Assembly (NCBI GenBank): GCA_016718845.1
Contig: JADKCK010000112.1
Location: 1-46,291, forward strand
DNA from: Sphingobacteriales bacterium
GTDB taxonomy: Bacteria; Bacteroidota; Bacteroidia; Chitinophagales; UBA2359
DNA: 46,291 nucleotides
Reading direction: 5' to 3'
This document shows, one piece after another, positions 35,301-45,445 of this stretch. The first letter of the stretch is position 1. Each line of letters begins with the position of its first letter. A model generated the notes under the pieces. The model was not told where the DNA came from. It worked only from the letters and a program-made list of their open reading frames with translations, and searched no databases. The position numbers and the translations under genes are program-made.

Positions 35301-38300
35301 CGTGCATCTGTTTTAGTACGTCCGCGGTGTCCGCTTTGTACCCAATACCAACCTTCGGTTACATTGCCCGAACAATCGGTTACCGTTACCGAGTACCAGC
35401 CCATTGGCAAGTCTGTCAGTGTATACTGTTCGCCGTTGGCAACAGGTACGCCTGTCGAGGTGCCATATACGCCATCCCAAGTATCAGGTCCAGCCCATTC
35501 GTAGGTATAACCTTCGGCACAACTCGATGGGTCGCCACCGGTAATGTTTAAGGTAATCGTTCCATCAGGTGCTACATAGTCGGACGAAGGTGTTACTACA
35601 TAAGAGTCTATATCTAAGACAGTATTACCTGCGGCTCCGCCTTGCATATTGGTAAATAATAGCGTATCGTTGCTACAACCATACGAGTCGGTAACAATAG
35701 CGTTCCATTGTGCATCGTCTGAGTAGTAGATGACAATTTCGGCGCCTGTTTCGGTGTAATTAATATCGTAACGTACATAGCCTATAATTTCCCAATCGAA
35801 GTTATAAGGTTGTACGCCACCAATAACAAGTACGGTGTCGGTATTGTAGTGGAATGGTGTAATGCCACCTTCGTAACCTTCGTCAGAGTTTTGGTAGCCA
35901 ACTAACAACAACGGTGATTCGGGCAATACCACTTGTTGTGGTGGGTTGCTCAATGCGTAACAGTTGCCGCTAATTGCCGATACGTTTGTACCAACGCTTG
36001 GGATAGTTCCGCCGTTTGGTGTTTGTATGCTGTAGGCATATACATTGTAAGTACCTGCTGCCGATGTGCTTAGGGTTACTTGCGTTCCGCTTGTTGCTGG
36101 TACAACTTCAACGATAGTACCTGCTGCATCTACCACTAAGATATAGTTGGTATAGCCTGTTGCAGGGCTGTTAAAGATAGCACTTGCTATAAATGGATCG
36201 CCAGGACATACTACACTGCTCACTGTTACTGCTCCAACCGATGCTGAGCAACAATTAGTAGTCGTTACAGTTTTAGTTGCTGTTTTAGTACAGCCACTAG
36301 CATTGGTTACGGTTACGGTATAAGTGCCCGCAGTTGTTACGTTGATAGAGGCAGTGTTGCCACCGTTGCTCCAAGCATAAGTGCCACCACCTGTTGCTAT
36401 TAAGGTAGCCGAGCTACCTGCACAGAACGATGCAGGACCACTGATAGTTGCAACTGGTAAAGCACTTACAGCAACTACGGTAGTAGCTGTTGCTGTACAT
36501 CCGTTGCTGTATGTTACTGTTACGGTATAAGTACCTGCTTTGGCAGGGGTAGCATTTACAATAACAGGGTTTTGCAAGGTAGATGTACCAGCAGGACCAG
36601 CCCATGCGTAGGTAGCTGTTACGCCCACAGGTAAGTTAGCATTTACAAACAAGTTAATTGGCGAACCAACACACACAGGACCATTGTTGGTAGCCACTGG
36701 TGTAGGACAAGTAACACAGTTAACCGTTACACTTGCTGTGGCTGTACAACCAGCGGCATTTGTTACCGTTACCGTATAAGTACCGTTTGGTACGTTGTTA
36801 AACACATTGCTTGTTTGTGGAGCACCACCAATACTGTAAGTTAAACCAGTACCAGTAGCTGTTACCGTAATACGACCAACACCCGCTACGCAACTTGGTG
36901 TAGCTGCAGTAATAACTGGTTTGGCATTTACAACAACAACCGTAGTGGCAGTTGCTGTACATCCGTTGCTGTATGTTACTGTTACCGTATAAGTACCTGC
37001 TTTGGCAGGGGTAGCATTTACAATAACAGGGTTTTGTAAGGTAGATGAACCAGCAGGACCCGCCCATGCGTAGGTAGCTGTTACACCCACAGGTAAGTTA
37101 GCATTTACAAACAAGTTAATTGGCGAGCCAACACACACAGGACCATTGTTGGTAGCCACTGGTGTAGGACAAGTAACACAGTTAACCGTTACACTTGCTG
37201 TGGCTGTACAACCAACGGCATTTGTTACCGTTACCGTATAGTTGCCATTTGGTACGTTGTTAAACACATTGCTTGCTTGTGGTGCACCACCGATACTGTA
37301 TGTTAAACCAGTACCAGTAGCTGTTACCGTAATACGACCAACACCCGCTACGCAACTTGGTGTAGCTGCAGTAATAACTGGTTTGGCATTTACAACAACA
37401 ACCGTAGTAGCCGTTGCTGTACATCCGTTGCTGTATGTTACTGTTACCGTATAAGTACCTGCTTTACCAATTGTTGCCAAACCAAGGTTTGGATTTTGTT
37501 GGGTTGATGCACCAGCAGGACCCGCCCATGCGTAGGTAGCTGTTACGCCCACAGGTAAGTTAGCATTAGCACTCAAACTTAAAAGCGAACCAACACAAAC
37601 AGGACCATTGTTAGATGCCACTGGTACAGGACAAGCAGCACAGTTAACAATAACACTAGTAGTTGTTGTACAATTCGATACTGCATCGCTTACAGTGATG
37701 GTATAAGTACCATTTGCCAAACCACTAAATACATTGCTTGTTTGGAAAGCTCCATTGCCAATAGCATATTCTACGCCATTAATTTGGTTAGCCGACTCAG
37801 CATCTACAGTAATAGTACCCACAGTGCCGTTACAAGTAACATTTGCACTATTGATAATTGGCAAACCATCTACTTTTACTAAAGTTGATGCTACACGAGT
37901 ACAGCCGCCTGGATAAGTAATAGTAACTGTATACAAACCGGCATCGGTTATTTGCAAATTGCTTAATGATACAGTGATAATATCTGCACCAGTAAGTGTA
38001 TAAGTACCCGTAAAGCTGTATCCGTTAGGACCGCTCCATGCATAGTTTAGTACTGTTCCAACAGGTCCTACGCCTGCAAAACCGATCGTAATTACTGTGT
38101 TTTCGCAAGATGGACCAGTGTTGTTAATAGGGATATTTGCCTGTGTGATAGTAGCACTTGTGCTTATCGAACAGTTGTTAGCATCTGTTACCACAAGGGT
38201 ATAAGTACCTACTGTAGTTAAGCCGCTTAGGTCTTGGGTTGATGCAGTAAAGCCACCAGGACCCGACCATGCGTAGGTTAAGTTGCTACCCGATGCATCT

Positions 38301-40714
38301 ACATTAATAGCACCGTCGCTACAAGCAATATTTTGGGTAGATACGATACCTGCTGTAAAGCCACTTGGTGTTGTCACCTGGGCAGTAGCAGTAGCTGTAC
38401 AACCATTGCTGTCGGTAACAGTTACTACATAGACGCCTGCACCTACGTTGCTCAAATCTTGGGTAGTTGTACCATTGCTCCAGTTGTATGCGTAATTAGC
38501 ACCGTTGATTAAAGTACCACCCGATACGCTAATATTAACATTACCGTTGGGCTGACCGCAAGTAGCTGGTGTAGTACTATCAACCGTAATACCAATACGA
38601 ACTGGCTCGTCAACGGTTGCGCTTAATCCAACTGTACAACCATTTGCATCTGTTACCGTAAGGGTATAAATACCTGCTACGGCAGCCAATAAGTCTTCGG
38701 TTGTTGCACCGTTGCTCCACAAATAAGTGTAGGCTTGTGTGCCGCCATTTACCGTTACATCTACGTTACCATTGCCACCATAACAAGTTGCATTGTTAAT
38801 AACCGACGATGCAGTTAATAAGGTAGGCTGGGTAACGGTGATAGTAGTAGTACCTGTACAACCGTTAGAATCTGTAACGGGGTAGGTATAAGTACCTGCT
38901 GTTACGCTGATGATAGTACCTGTTCCCGAAGTGTAAGTTCCACTTCCGCCAGTTGCGCTTACTGTCACTTCACCTGTTTCGCCATTACATGCAATTGTTT
39001 TGCTAACAACAGCAGTTACTACTATTGGTGTAGATTGAGTAACCGTTGCAGTAGTTGTTGTTGCACAGTTTTTACTGTCGGTTACTAATACGCTGTAAGT
39101 ACCAGCAGTTATGTTACTTATATCTTCGGTGGTTGCACCGTTGTTCCACAAGTAAGTGTATCCGCCATTACCGCCATTAACTGTTAGGTTAATAGCACCT
39201 ACGCCACCACTACAACCAGCAGCATTTACTGCCGCCGAAGCTGTTAAAGCATCAGGTTGAGCAATTGTTGCACTTGCTGTGGTTGTACAAGTACCCGATG
39301 TTACGGTTACGATGTATGTTCCAGCAGCTACGTTAGCTAAGTCTTCGGTGGTTATGCCGTTACTCCAAGCATAAGTGTATGGTTGCGTTGCACCGCTAAC
39401 GGTTAAGTTAACACTACCATTGGCTTGTCCATTGCAATTTACATCGGTAGCCACTGTGCTAGCTGTTAAAGCTGTACTTGTACCAACAGTTGCGGTAGTA
39501 GTTGTTGTACAATCATTGCCGTCTATTACTGTAATAGTATAGTTGCCAGATGCCAAACCGCTGAATACATTGCTTGTTTGGAAAGCACCACCGTTAGAAT
39601 AAGTATAACCAGCACCAACTGTTCCGCCAGTAGCTGTTACCGTAATAGTGCCATTTGCTGCACCACAAGTAGTAGTAGTAGCTGTTGCACTTGCCGTTAC
39701 AGCCGTTGCAGGTTGAGTAATGGTAGCACTTGTAGTAGTTGAGCAATTGCCATTGCTTACTGTTACGGTGTATGTGCCTGCAACAACACCTGTTAAGTCT
39801 TGGCTTGTTGTACCATTGCTCCACAAGTAAGTTGCACCATTAGTTGTTAAGGTAATACCACCTGTTGCGGTTCCGTTACACAATACATTAGTAGCTACTG
39901 CGGTGGCAGTTGGGAAGCTATTTACCACCACTGTTGTAGTAGAAGATGCTGTACAACCATCTGCGTTAGTTACTGTTACGGTATAAACGCCACCATCAGC
40001 AACTGTTATGTTACTAACAATTAATAAAGATGATGTAGTTGGGTCGCCAACAGTTCCGTTTGGATACTGCCATTGGTAGCTAACACCACCACCAGCAAAC
40101 AAGGTAATGGTAGCACCTTCGCACAAACTACCATTGTTATTGATAACTTGTGGAGTAGGTCTAGCATTTACATAAATGTTGCCATAAGTAGCATCTAAAC
40201 AACTACCTGTAGTTAAATTAATACCACCGATGTTGCCACCTACTGTAAGCCCTGTTAATGGACCATCAGATGTGCGGTAGATAATTTCGTACATACGATA
40301 TACGCCAGCGGCTAAATTGCTATACGTAAAGTTAGGAGTATTACTAGCTACATCAAATGCACCCGACATTATTTGTGAGTCGATGATAACATCGCTGTTA
40401 GTAGTTAATACATACGCTAAGGTATAATTTGCAGCAGGTGTTGGTGCAGGACCATAGATAGCGTTGTATGGTTCTAATGGGAACGATAAGTTAGCATCTA
40501 TGTTGCCATCGCCTTCGCAAATTTCTTGGTCAGGTATGTCAGACACATTGGCACCACATAGGGTGAAACCAAAGTCAGCATCGGTAAATATTTCGCCCGG
40601 TGTAAGGGTTACTGTTACGGTTCCGTCTGTGCTTAGGTGTTCCTTCGGACGACTACCTACTGTTACCGTATAGTTACCTACTGGTAAGTCACTAAATTCG
40701 TACCAACCTGGCAA
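35039..40714 (-). CDS. Giant SprB-like T9SS adhesin, C-terminal part
   Basis: At least 1891 residues, and the same frame stays open without an ATG to about 40945. From N to C: the end of an SdrD B-like module (NYTVTVGS, FTDADFGFTL), a cysteine-containing domain (CGANVSDIPDQEICEGDG), an Ig-like unit, about eight SprB repeats (CNG..G.I.LT..G....YLWSNG.TT.DL..V.AGTYTVTV), more Ig-like units, near-identical 154-residue repeats, a final domain (GYTYEWAGPDTWDG) and a T9SS type A sorting domain (NVMPNPMSDAATISF, PAGMYFVRLT). This is the architecture of gliding or adhesion giant proteins secreted by T9SS. The listed start is a TTG and not real; the gene continues upstream to the window edge. Confidence 0.88.
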   Translation of the reverse strand: MPGWYEFSDLPVGNYTVTVGSRPKEHLSTDGTVTVTLTPGEIFTDADFGFTLCGANVSDIPDQEICEGDGNIDANLSFPLEPYNAIYGPAPTPAANYTLAYVLTTNSDVIIDSQIMSGAFDVASNTPNFTYSNLAAGVYRMYEIIYRTSDGPLTGLTVGGNIGGINLTTGSCLDATYGNIYVNARPTPQVINNNGSLCEGATITLFAGGGVSYQWQYPNGTVGDPTTSSLLIVSNITVADGGVYTVTVTNADGCTASSTTTVVVNSFPTATAVATNVLCNGTATGGITLTTNGATYLWSNGTTSQDLTGVVAGTYTVTVSNGNCSTTTSATITQPATAVTASATATTTTCGAANGTITVTATGGTVGAGYTYSNGGAFQTSNVFSGLASGNYTITVIDGNDCTTTTTATVGTSTALTASTVATDVNCNGQANGSVNLTVSGATQPYTYAWSNGITTEDLANVAAGTYIVTVTSGTCTTTASATIAQPDALTASAAVNAAGCSGGVGAINLTVNGGNGGYTYLWNNGATTEDISNITAGTYSVLVTDSKNCATTTTATVTQSTPIVVTAVVSKTIACNGETGEVTVSATGGSGTYTSGTGTIISVTAGTYTYPVTDSNGCTGTTTITVTQPTLLTASSVINNATCYGGNGNVDVTVNGGTQAYTYLWSNGATTEDLLAAVAGIYTLTVTDANGCTVGLSATVDEPVRIGITVDSTTPATCGQPNGNVNISVSGGTLINGANYAYNWSNGTTTQDLSNVGAGVYVVTVTDSNGCTATATAQVTTPSGFTAGIVSTQNIACSDGAINVDASGSNLTYAWSGPGGFTASTQDLSGLTTVGTYTLVVTDANNCSISTSATITQANIPINNTGPSCENTVITIGFAGVGPVGTVLNYAWSGPNGYSFTGTYTLTGADIITVSLSNLQITDAGLYTVTITYPGGCTRVASTLVKVDGLPIINSANVTCNGTVGTITVDAESANQINGVEYAIGNGAFQTSNVFSGLANGTYTITVSDAVSNCTTTTSVIVNCAACPVPVASNNGPVCVGSLLSLSANANLPVGVTATYAWAGPAGASTQQNPNLGLATIGKAGTYTVTVTYSNGCTATATTVVVVNAKPVITAATPSCVAGVGRITVTATGTGLTYSIGGAPQASNVFNNVPNGNYTVTVTNAVGCTATASVTVNCVTCPTPVATNNGPVCVGSPINLFVNANLPVGVTATYAWAGPAGSSTLQNPVIVNATPAKAGTYTVTVTYSNGCTATATTVVVVNAKPVITAATPSCVAGVGRITVTATGTGLTYSIGGAPQTSNVFNNVPNGTYTVTVTNAAGCTATASVTVNCVTCPTPVATNNGPVCVGSPINLFVNANLPVGVTATYAWAGPAGTSTLQNPVIVNATPAKAGTYTVTVTYSNGCTATATTVVAVSALPVATISGPASFCAGSSATLIATGGGTYAWSNGGNTASINVTTAGTYTVTVTNASGCTKTATKTVTTTNCCSASVGAVTVSSVVCPGDPFIASAIFNSPATGYTNYILVVDAAGTIVEVVPATSGTQVTLSTSAAGTYNVYAYSIQTPNGGTIPSVGTNVSAISGNCYALSNPPQQVVLPESPLLLVGYQNSDEGYEGGITPFHYNTDTVLVIGGVQPYNFDWEIIGYVRYDINYTETGAEIVIYYSDDAQWNAIVTDSYGCSNDTLLFTNMQGGAAGNTVLDIDSYVVTPSSDYVAPDGTITLNITGGDPSSCAEGYTYEWAGPDTWDGVYGTSTGVPVANGEQYTLTDLPMGWYSVTVTDCSGNVTEGWYWVQSGHRGRTKTDARVTMNVMPNPMSDAATISFVVPTTDNVTVNVYSVDGKQMATLYNDRASADVVYTLPLNAAQLPAGMYFVRLTTASGLTEIQKIVVNR
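36250..37640 (-). repeat. 462 bp tandem repeat in the adhesin (154 residues)
   Basis: Identical marker words (TGCTGTACATCCGTTGCTGT) recur at 36491, 36953 and 37415, exactly 462 bp apart. The protein repeat runs from CP.PVA.NNGPVCVGS through LPVGVTATYAWAGPAG to KAGTYTVTVTYSNGCTATAT and AGVGRITVTATGTGLTYSIG. Two full copies are nearly identical and the third differs mainly at its N-terminal side (SLSANANLP; LGLATIG). The frame is kept throughout. Confidence 0.88.
38135..39925 (-). repeat. SprB-type repeat region, about eight units
   Basis: Units of about 70-78 residues begin with a cysteine motif (VLCNGTATGGITL, VNCNGQANGSVNL, ATCYGGNGNVDV, ATCGQPNGNVNI), then YAWSNG.TTEDL..V.AGTY.VTVT...C and end TATITQP. 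This matches the SprB repeat of Bacteroidota adhesins. Unlike the 462 bp repeats they are diverged, so they are older. Confidence 0.85.
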
Positions 40715-41004
40715 GCCTGTTATAGGATTGTTGGCAGTTACGGTTGTTTGTGTCGTACCGTTTGGTAAGGTTAAAGTAACTGCTACACCATTGATACCCG
40801 TTTCGGTCGCATCTTGGATGCCATCGCCATTGGTATCAGCCCATACATAGTCGCCTATTGAGCCTAATGTAGTGAAGCCAAAGTCGGCATCTACATAGTT
40901 CTCGCCAACGCCTAATACTACGTTATCAACACCTGGGTGCGTATGCCAGGCCCGTTTGGCGCCACTGTTACCTGTTATACCGTTAGTTCCACCTGGTTAA
41001 GTCA

Positions 41005-41817
41005 CTAAATTCTTCCAACCGGCAAGCCTGTTATAGGATTGTTGGCGCAGTTACGGTTGTTTGGTGTCGTACCGTTTGGTAAGGTTAAAGTAACTGTTAC
41101 ACCATTGATACCTGTGTTGCCATCGTTTTGTATGCCATCGCCATTAGCATCTAACCATACATAATCGCCGATTGAGCCTAAGTTGGTGAAACCAAAGTCA
41201 GCATCGGTATAGGTCTGTCCTGCTGTTAATACTACGTTGTCGGTAGTTGGTGTGCTTGGGTTGGTTCCCGCTGGACCACTGCCTACTGTTACGGTGTAGT
41301 TACCACCTGGTAAGTTATCGAACGAGTAGTTGCCATTGGCATCTTTTGTCGTGGTTGCTGTCGTACCGTCAGGGTAGGTTAAAGTAACCGTTACTCCGCT
41401 AATGCCGGTCTCGCCTGCATCTTGTACGCCATCGCCGTTAAGGTCGTTCCATACAAAGTCGCCAATTGAACCGGTTGGCACAAAGCCAAAGTCAGCTGCT
41501 ACATAATCTTCGCCTACGCCAAGGGTTACGTTATCTGTACCTGATGTTGTTAAAGCTGTACCTGCTGGACCACTGCCTACGGTTACTACATAATCGCCCG
41601 GTGCTAAACCAGTAAATACATAGTTGCCATTGGCATCGGTTGTTGTTGTCGCTGTCGTACCATCGGGGTAGGTTAAAGTAACTGTAATGCCGCTAATGCC
41701 GGTCTCGCCTGCATCTTGTACGCCATCGCCATTAGCATCTAACCATACATAATCGCCGATTGAGCCTAAGTTGGTGAAACCAAAGTCAGATGTCGTGTTT
41801 GTACCACCAGCTGTCAA
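41005..41817 (-). CDS. Giant adhesin, SdrD B-like segment in an intact frame
   Basis: 270 residues of the same gene in another frame, covering three SdrD B-like modules (GSIGDYVWLDANGDGVQDAG, GSIGDFVWNDLNGDGVQDAG, GSIGDYVWLDANGDGIQNDG). The frame is lost at both ends: near 41030, where GTTPNNRNCANN shows a garbled TTPNN junction, and just above 41817. These modules form Ca-binding-type B-domain stalks in Gram-positive Sdr proteins; here they probably act as a stiff spacer. Confidence 0.75.
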   Translation of the reverse strand: MTAGGTNTTSDFGFTNLGSIGDYVWLDANGDGVQDAGETGISGITVTLTYPDGTTATTTTDANGNYVFTGLAPGDYVVTVGSGPAGTALTTSGTDNVTLGVGEDYVAADFGFVPTGSIGDFVWNDLNGDGVQDAGETGISGVTVTLTYPDGTTATTTKDANGNYSFDNLPGGNYTVTVGSGPAGTNPSTPTTDNVVLTAGQTYTDADFGFTNLGSIGDYVWLDANGDGIQNDGNTGINGVTVTLTLPNGTTPNNRNCANNPITGLPVGRI

Positions 41818-42406
41818 TACTACGTTGATGGTAGTTGGTGTGCTTGGGTTGGTTCCCGCTGGACCACTGCCTACTGTTACGGTGTAGTTACCACCTGGTA
41901 AGTTATCGAACGAGTAGTTGCCATTGGCATCTGTTGTCGTGGTTGCTGTCGTACCGTCAGGGTAGGTTAGCGTTACGGTTACACCGCTAATGCCGGTCTC
42001 GCCTGCATCTTGTACGCCATCACCATTAAGGTCGTTCCATACATAGTCGCAATTGAACCGGTTGGCACAAAGCCAAAGTCAGCTACTACATAATCTTCGC
42101 CTACGCCAAGGGTTATCGTTATCTTGTACCTGATGTTGTTAAAGCTGTACCTGCTGGACCACTGCCTACGGTTACTACATAATCGCCCGGTGCTAAACCA
42201 GTAAATACATAGTTGCCATTGGCATCGGTTGTTGTTGTCGCTGTCGTACCGTCGGGGTAGGTTAAAGTAACTGTAATGCCGCTAATGCCGGTCTCGCCTG
42301 CATCTTGTATGCCATCGCCATTAGCATCTAACCATACATAATCGCCGATTGAGCCTAACCGGCGAAACCAAAGTCAGATAGTCGGTTTGTACCACCGCTG
42401 TCAATA

Positions 42407-42658
42407 CTACGTTGTGATGGTAGTTGGTGTGCTTGGCCGGTTTGTTCCCGCGGACCACTGCCTACTGTTACCGGTGTAGTTACCACCTGGTAAGTTATCG
42501 AACGAGTAGTTGCCATTGGCATCTGTTGTCGTGGTTGTTGTCGTACCGTCAGGAGATAAAGTAACCGTTACTCCGCTAATGCCGGTCTCGCCTGCATCTT
42601 GTACGCCATCACCATTAAGGTCGTTCCATACATAGTCGCCAATTGAACCGGTTGGCAC
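42407..42658 (-). CDS. Giant adhesin, SdrD B-like fragment
   Basis: 83 residues of one module (GSIGDYVWNDLNGDGVQDAG, TVTLSPDGTTTTTTTDANGN, YSFDNLPGGNY). It loses TYPD-type residues relative to sister modules because GGGTAGGTT is reduced near 42555, and breaks at NYTGNSRQWSAG from an extra C near 42470. It is a fragment of the larger gene, not an independent one. Confidence 0.6.
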   Translation of the reverse strand: MPTGSIGDYVWNDLNGDGVQDAGETGISGVTVTLSPDGTTTTTTTDANGNYSFDNLPGGNYTGNSRQWSAGTNRPSTPTTITT

Positions 42659-43004
42659 AAAGCCAAAGTCAGCTACTACATAATCTTCGCCTACGCCAAG
42701 GGTTACGTCATCCGTAGCTGGTGTAGTTAAGATTGTACCTGCTGGACCACTGCCTACGGTTACTACATAATCGCCTCGGTGCTAAACCAGTAAATACATA
42801 GCTGCCATTGGCATCGGTTGTTGTTGTCGCTGTCGTACCGTCGGGGTAGGTTAAAGTAACTGTAATGCCGCTAATGCCGGTCTCGCCTGCATCTTGTATG
42901 CCATCGCCATTAGCATCTAACCATACATAATCGCCGATTGAGCCTAAGTTGGTGAAACCAAAGGGGGGTCGAGATGTCGTGTTTGTACCACCAGCTTGTC
43001 AATA

Positions 43005-43580
43005 CTACGTTGATGGTAGTTGGTGTGCTGGGATTGACCACCGCTTGCCTACTGTTACGGTGTAGTTACCACCTGGTAAGTTATCGAACGAGTAGTCGCC
43101 ATTGGCATCTGTTGTCGTGGTTGCTGTCGTACCGTCAGGGTAGGTTAAAGTAACCGTTACTCCGCTAATGCCGGTCTCGCCTGCATCTTGTACGCCATCA
43201 CCATTAAGGTCGTTCCATACATAGTCGCCAATTGAACCACAAACAGCCACTGTTACTACTACTTCGTCAGTATCAGTACAGCCGTTAGCAGCCGTTACAG
43301 TTACGGTGTATGTACCAGCAGTTGTTACATTGATAGCAGCAGTTATTTCTGTTGTGCTCCAAGCATAAGTACCAACGCCTGTGGCGGTCAATACCGTTGA
43401 AGTTGAGCCGCAAGGAATTTGTACATCGTTACCTGCATTAGCTGTTGGTGGAGTAATATTTTCGCTCACAACAACCAAAGTTTGTGCTGTACAACCCGAT
43501 GCACCTGTTACGGTTACTAAATAAACACCTGGTGCATCAACAGTAGGGGGCAGCTGTTGCTTCGTTTCCATCGATTGCAA
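43005..43580 (-). CDS. Giant adhesin, Ig-like to SdrD B-like junction
   Basis: 191 residues. The first part is Ig-like (VYLVTVTGASGCTAQTLVVV, TAGTYTVTVTAANGCTDTDE) and passes into the first SdrD B-like module (CGSIGDYVWNDLNGDGVQDA). The frame is broken upstream near 43560, where the other adhesin frame ends, and downstream near 43020 at KRWSIPAHQLPST. Confidence 0.7.
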   Translation of the reverse strand: MQSMETKQQLPPTVDAPGVYLVTVTGASGCTAQTLVVVSENITPPTANAGNDVQIPCGSTSTVLTATGVGTYAWSTTEITAAINVTTAGTYTVTVTAANGCTDTDEVVVTVAVCGSIGDYVWNDLNGDGVQDAGETGISGVTVTLTYPDGTTATTTTDANGDYSFDNLPGGNYTVTVGKRWSIPAHQLPST

Positions 43581-45153
43581 TATTACCTCTACCGTACTCC
43601 AAGCATAGGTGTATGTTGGGTCTGATGTAGCAATAAACTAGTACTTGTTGTTGTACAAGTAAGTTGGGCTGGAGTATGTCATTGCTACCACAGGAACACT
43701 TGTGATTTTGCGTTACTTGTACTGTTGAAGAAGCAGTACAACCATTATTTGGATCTGTTACTACGGTGTATGTACCTACCGCTATTGCGGTTATAGGATT
43801 GTTGGTAGTGGTAAAGTTACCCGGTACTGTCCAAACAAGTGTGTTAGTTGCAGCTATTTCTGCCTCTAATGTTACACTTGATACGGTACAACTTAATTGC
43901 GTAACCGGTGCTGTAATACTTACTGTTGGAAGAGTAGTATCTTGGTTGATAATTACTTGTTCTGTATCTGTACAGCCATTAGCAGCAGTTACAGTTACGG
44001 TGTATGTACCAACAGTTGTTACGTTGATAGCAGCTGTTGTTTCTCCTGTACTCCAAGCATAAGTACCGCCACCTGTTGCCGTTAAGGTTGCTGTACTGTT
44101 ATTAGCACATGTTAAAGTAGTGGTAGATGGGTTAATACCAGCAGTTGGTGGTACATTATCTTCTGTTACTACTACTTCGTCGGTATCGGTACAGCCTGTT
44201 GTAGTATTAGTTACTGTTACGGTGTATGTACCAGCAGTTGCTACGTTGATAGCATCTGTTGTTGCTGTTGTACTCCAAGCATAAGTACCACCACCTGTCG
44301 CAGTTAAGGTTGCTGTGGTATTGGTACAGTTAATAACTGCATCAGCACCTGCATCAGCTACTGGCAATGGATTAACTATTACGGTTGTACTTGTATTAGC
44401 TATACAGCCAGCCGCATTTGTTACCGTTACAGTATAAACGCCTGCAGTTGAGGTGGTAATGGTTTGCGAATTTTGGTTCGTAGACCATGCATATATACTG
44501 TAGCCTGTACCTGCATCTAAGGTCGTACTTTCGCCTGCACAAAGTTGCAAATCGCCAGTAATACTTGGATTAGGATTAGCATTTACAGTAATAGTTACTG
44601 GTACAGCTACGCTTTCGCAACCATTTACAGTTTGTGACACATAGTAATCTTCTGTTACAGCAGCAGCATTGCTTAAACCTGTAGCGTAAGTAGTTAAGTT
44701 AATGCCTTGTACCAACACATTTGTACCCGTATATCCTGCCACTGTTGGGTCTTCGGCATACCAAGTAATAGTATTGGTTGCTTGAACGCCTGTTACTTGC
44801 AAGTTGGCAATGGTTTGACCTACGCAATATTGTTGGTCAGCCACAATGTTTGGTGCCGATGGTGCATCGTAGATGATGTAACTAACTGGTACCAAAGCAC
44901 TTTCGCATTTACCTACCTCGGTAGTACTTACATAGAAGGTGTAAACACCCGGTTGTAAGCTACCAATATTACCCGCAGCTGGGGTATAAGTATTGGTTGT
45001 TGATGGACCAGCTAATACGCTTTGGCTATTATCGTAGAAAGTGAACGATGCTCCAACTGCACCTGTAGCGGTGATAGTTTTAGCAGGTTCGTTTTTACTG
45101 CTGTTACGTTTGTTGCACTTGGGGCACCGCTGATATTTGCAGTACAACAGCAA
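43537..45153 (-). CDS. Giant adhesin, Ig-like repeat segment
   Basis: 538 residues of the same gene. Ig-like or PKD-like units of about 85-95 residues show the pattern G.YAWST....A.I.V.TAGTYTVTVT...GC, for example TATGGGTYAWSTTATTDAIN and TATGGGTYAWSTGETTAAIN. The N-terminal 20 residues (RCPKCNKRNSSKNEP) and the C-terminal about 55 (CSCGSNDILQPN...) are out-of-frame readings past frame breaks near 45100 and 43690. Between these the frame is clean. No catalytic motif is visible; a repetitive stalk or binding region is likely. Confidence 0.78.
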   Translation of the reverse strand: MLLYCKYQRCPKCNKRNSSKNEPAKTITATGAVGASFTFYDNSQSVLAGPSTTNTYTPAAGNIGSLQPGVYTFYVSTTEVGKCESALVPVSYIIYDAPSAPNIVADQQYCVGQTIANLQVTGVQATNTITWYAEDPTVAGYTGTNVLVQGINLTTYATGLSNAAAVTEDYYVSQTVNGCESVAVPVTITVNANPNPSITGDLQLCAGESTTLDAGTGYSIYAWSTNQNSQTITTSTAGVYTVTVTNAAGCIANTSTTVIVNPLPVADAGADAVINCTNTTATLTATGGGTYAWSTTATTDAINVATAGTYTVTVTNTTTGCTDTDEVVVTEDNVPPTAGINPSTTTLTCANNSTATLTATGGGTYAWSTGETTAAINVTTVGTYTVTVTAANGCTDTEQVIINQDTTLPTVSITAPVTQLSCTVSSVTLEAEIAATNTLVWTVPGNFTTTNNPITAIAVGTYTVVTDPNNGCTASSTVQVTQNHKCSCGSNDILQPNLLVQQQVLVYCYIRPNIHLCLEYGRGNIAIDGNEATAAPYC

Positions 45154-45445
45154 TTGTTACGGTTTGGTCGGTATAACAACCATTTGCGGTATTTAACACA
45201 CGAACGGTGTAGGTAGCGCCTGGTATTAAGTTACTGGTAGCTGTAGCCACATCGGTAGCAGGTGCTGCACCCGAATAAACACCACCTAATGCTACACCAT
45301 ATACATAGGTAGCAGCAGCGGGCGGAATGCCGCTAACAGCCACAGCCACCCGTTGGAGTTGCAATGTTGTGGGTCGGTTACAGTAGGTGTAAGCTGATAG
45401 CCGAATGGGACATCGATAGGTGACCAGTTTCAGCTGGACATCCAT
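45104..45445 (-). CDS. Giant adhesin, N-ward fragment
   Basis: 113 residues. The central part is adhesin-like (VSGIPPAAATYVYGVALGG, NLIPGATYTVRVLNTANGCY, TDQTVTIAV), a SprB-like or PKD-like unit. The first about 30 residues (MDVQLKLVTYRCPIR) and the last 10 are out of frame. A fragment only. Confidence 0.55.
   Translation of the reverse strand: MDVQLKLVTYRCPIRLSAYTYCNRPTTLQLQRVAVAVSGIPPAAATYVYGVALGGVYSGAAPATDVATATSNLIPGATYTVRVLNTANGCYTDQTVTIAVVLQISAVPQVQQT

Larger units (their letters stand above)
40683..43250 (-). repeat. SdrD B-like module array, at least nine units, alternating dimer
   Basis: Nine modules of about 294 bp, each with GSIGDYVW.D.NGDGVQDAG, a (T/S)GISGVTVTL strand and DFGF at the end. 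Module starts recur near 40800, 41110, 41402, 41692, 41990, 42283, 42581, 42874 and 43168. Two types alternate: one with YVFTGLAPGDYVVTVGSG and LGVGEDYVAADFGF, the other with YSFDNLPGGNYTVTVGSG and LTAGQTYTDADFGF. The dimer period is 586-590 bp. Several modules contain one- or few-base indels and substitutions that break the frame. Confidence 0.85.

Noticed and set aside
41005..43580. Several separate small SdrD-like genes
   Set aside because: Homology is continuous across all frames and lies between intact parts of one adhesin; separate genes would lack signals and starts.
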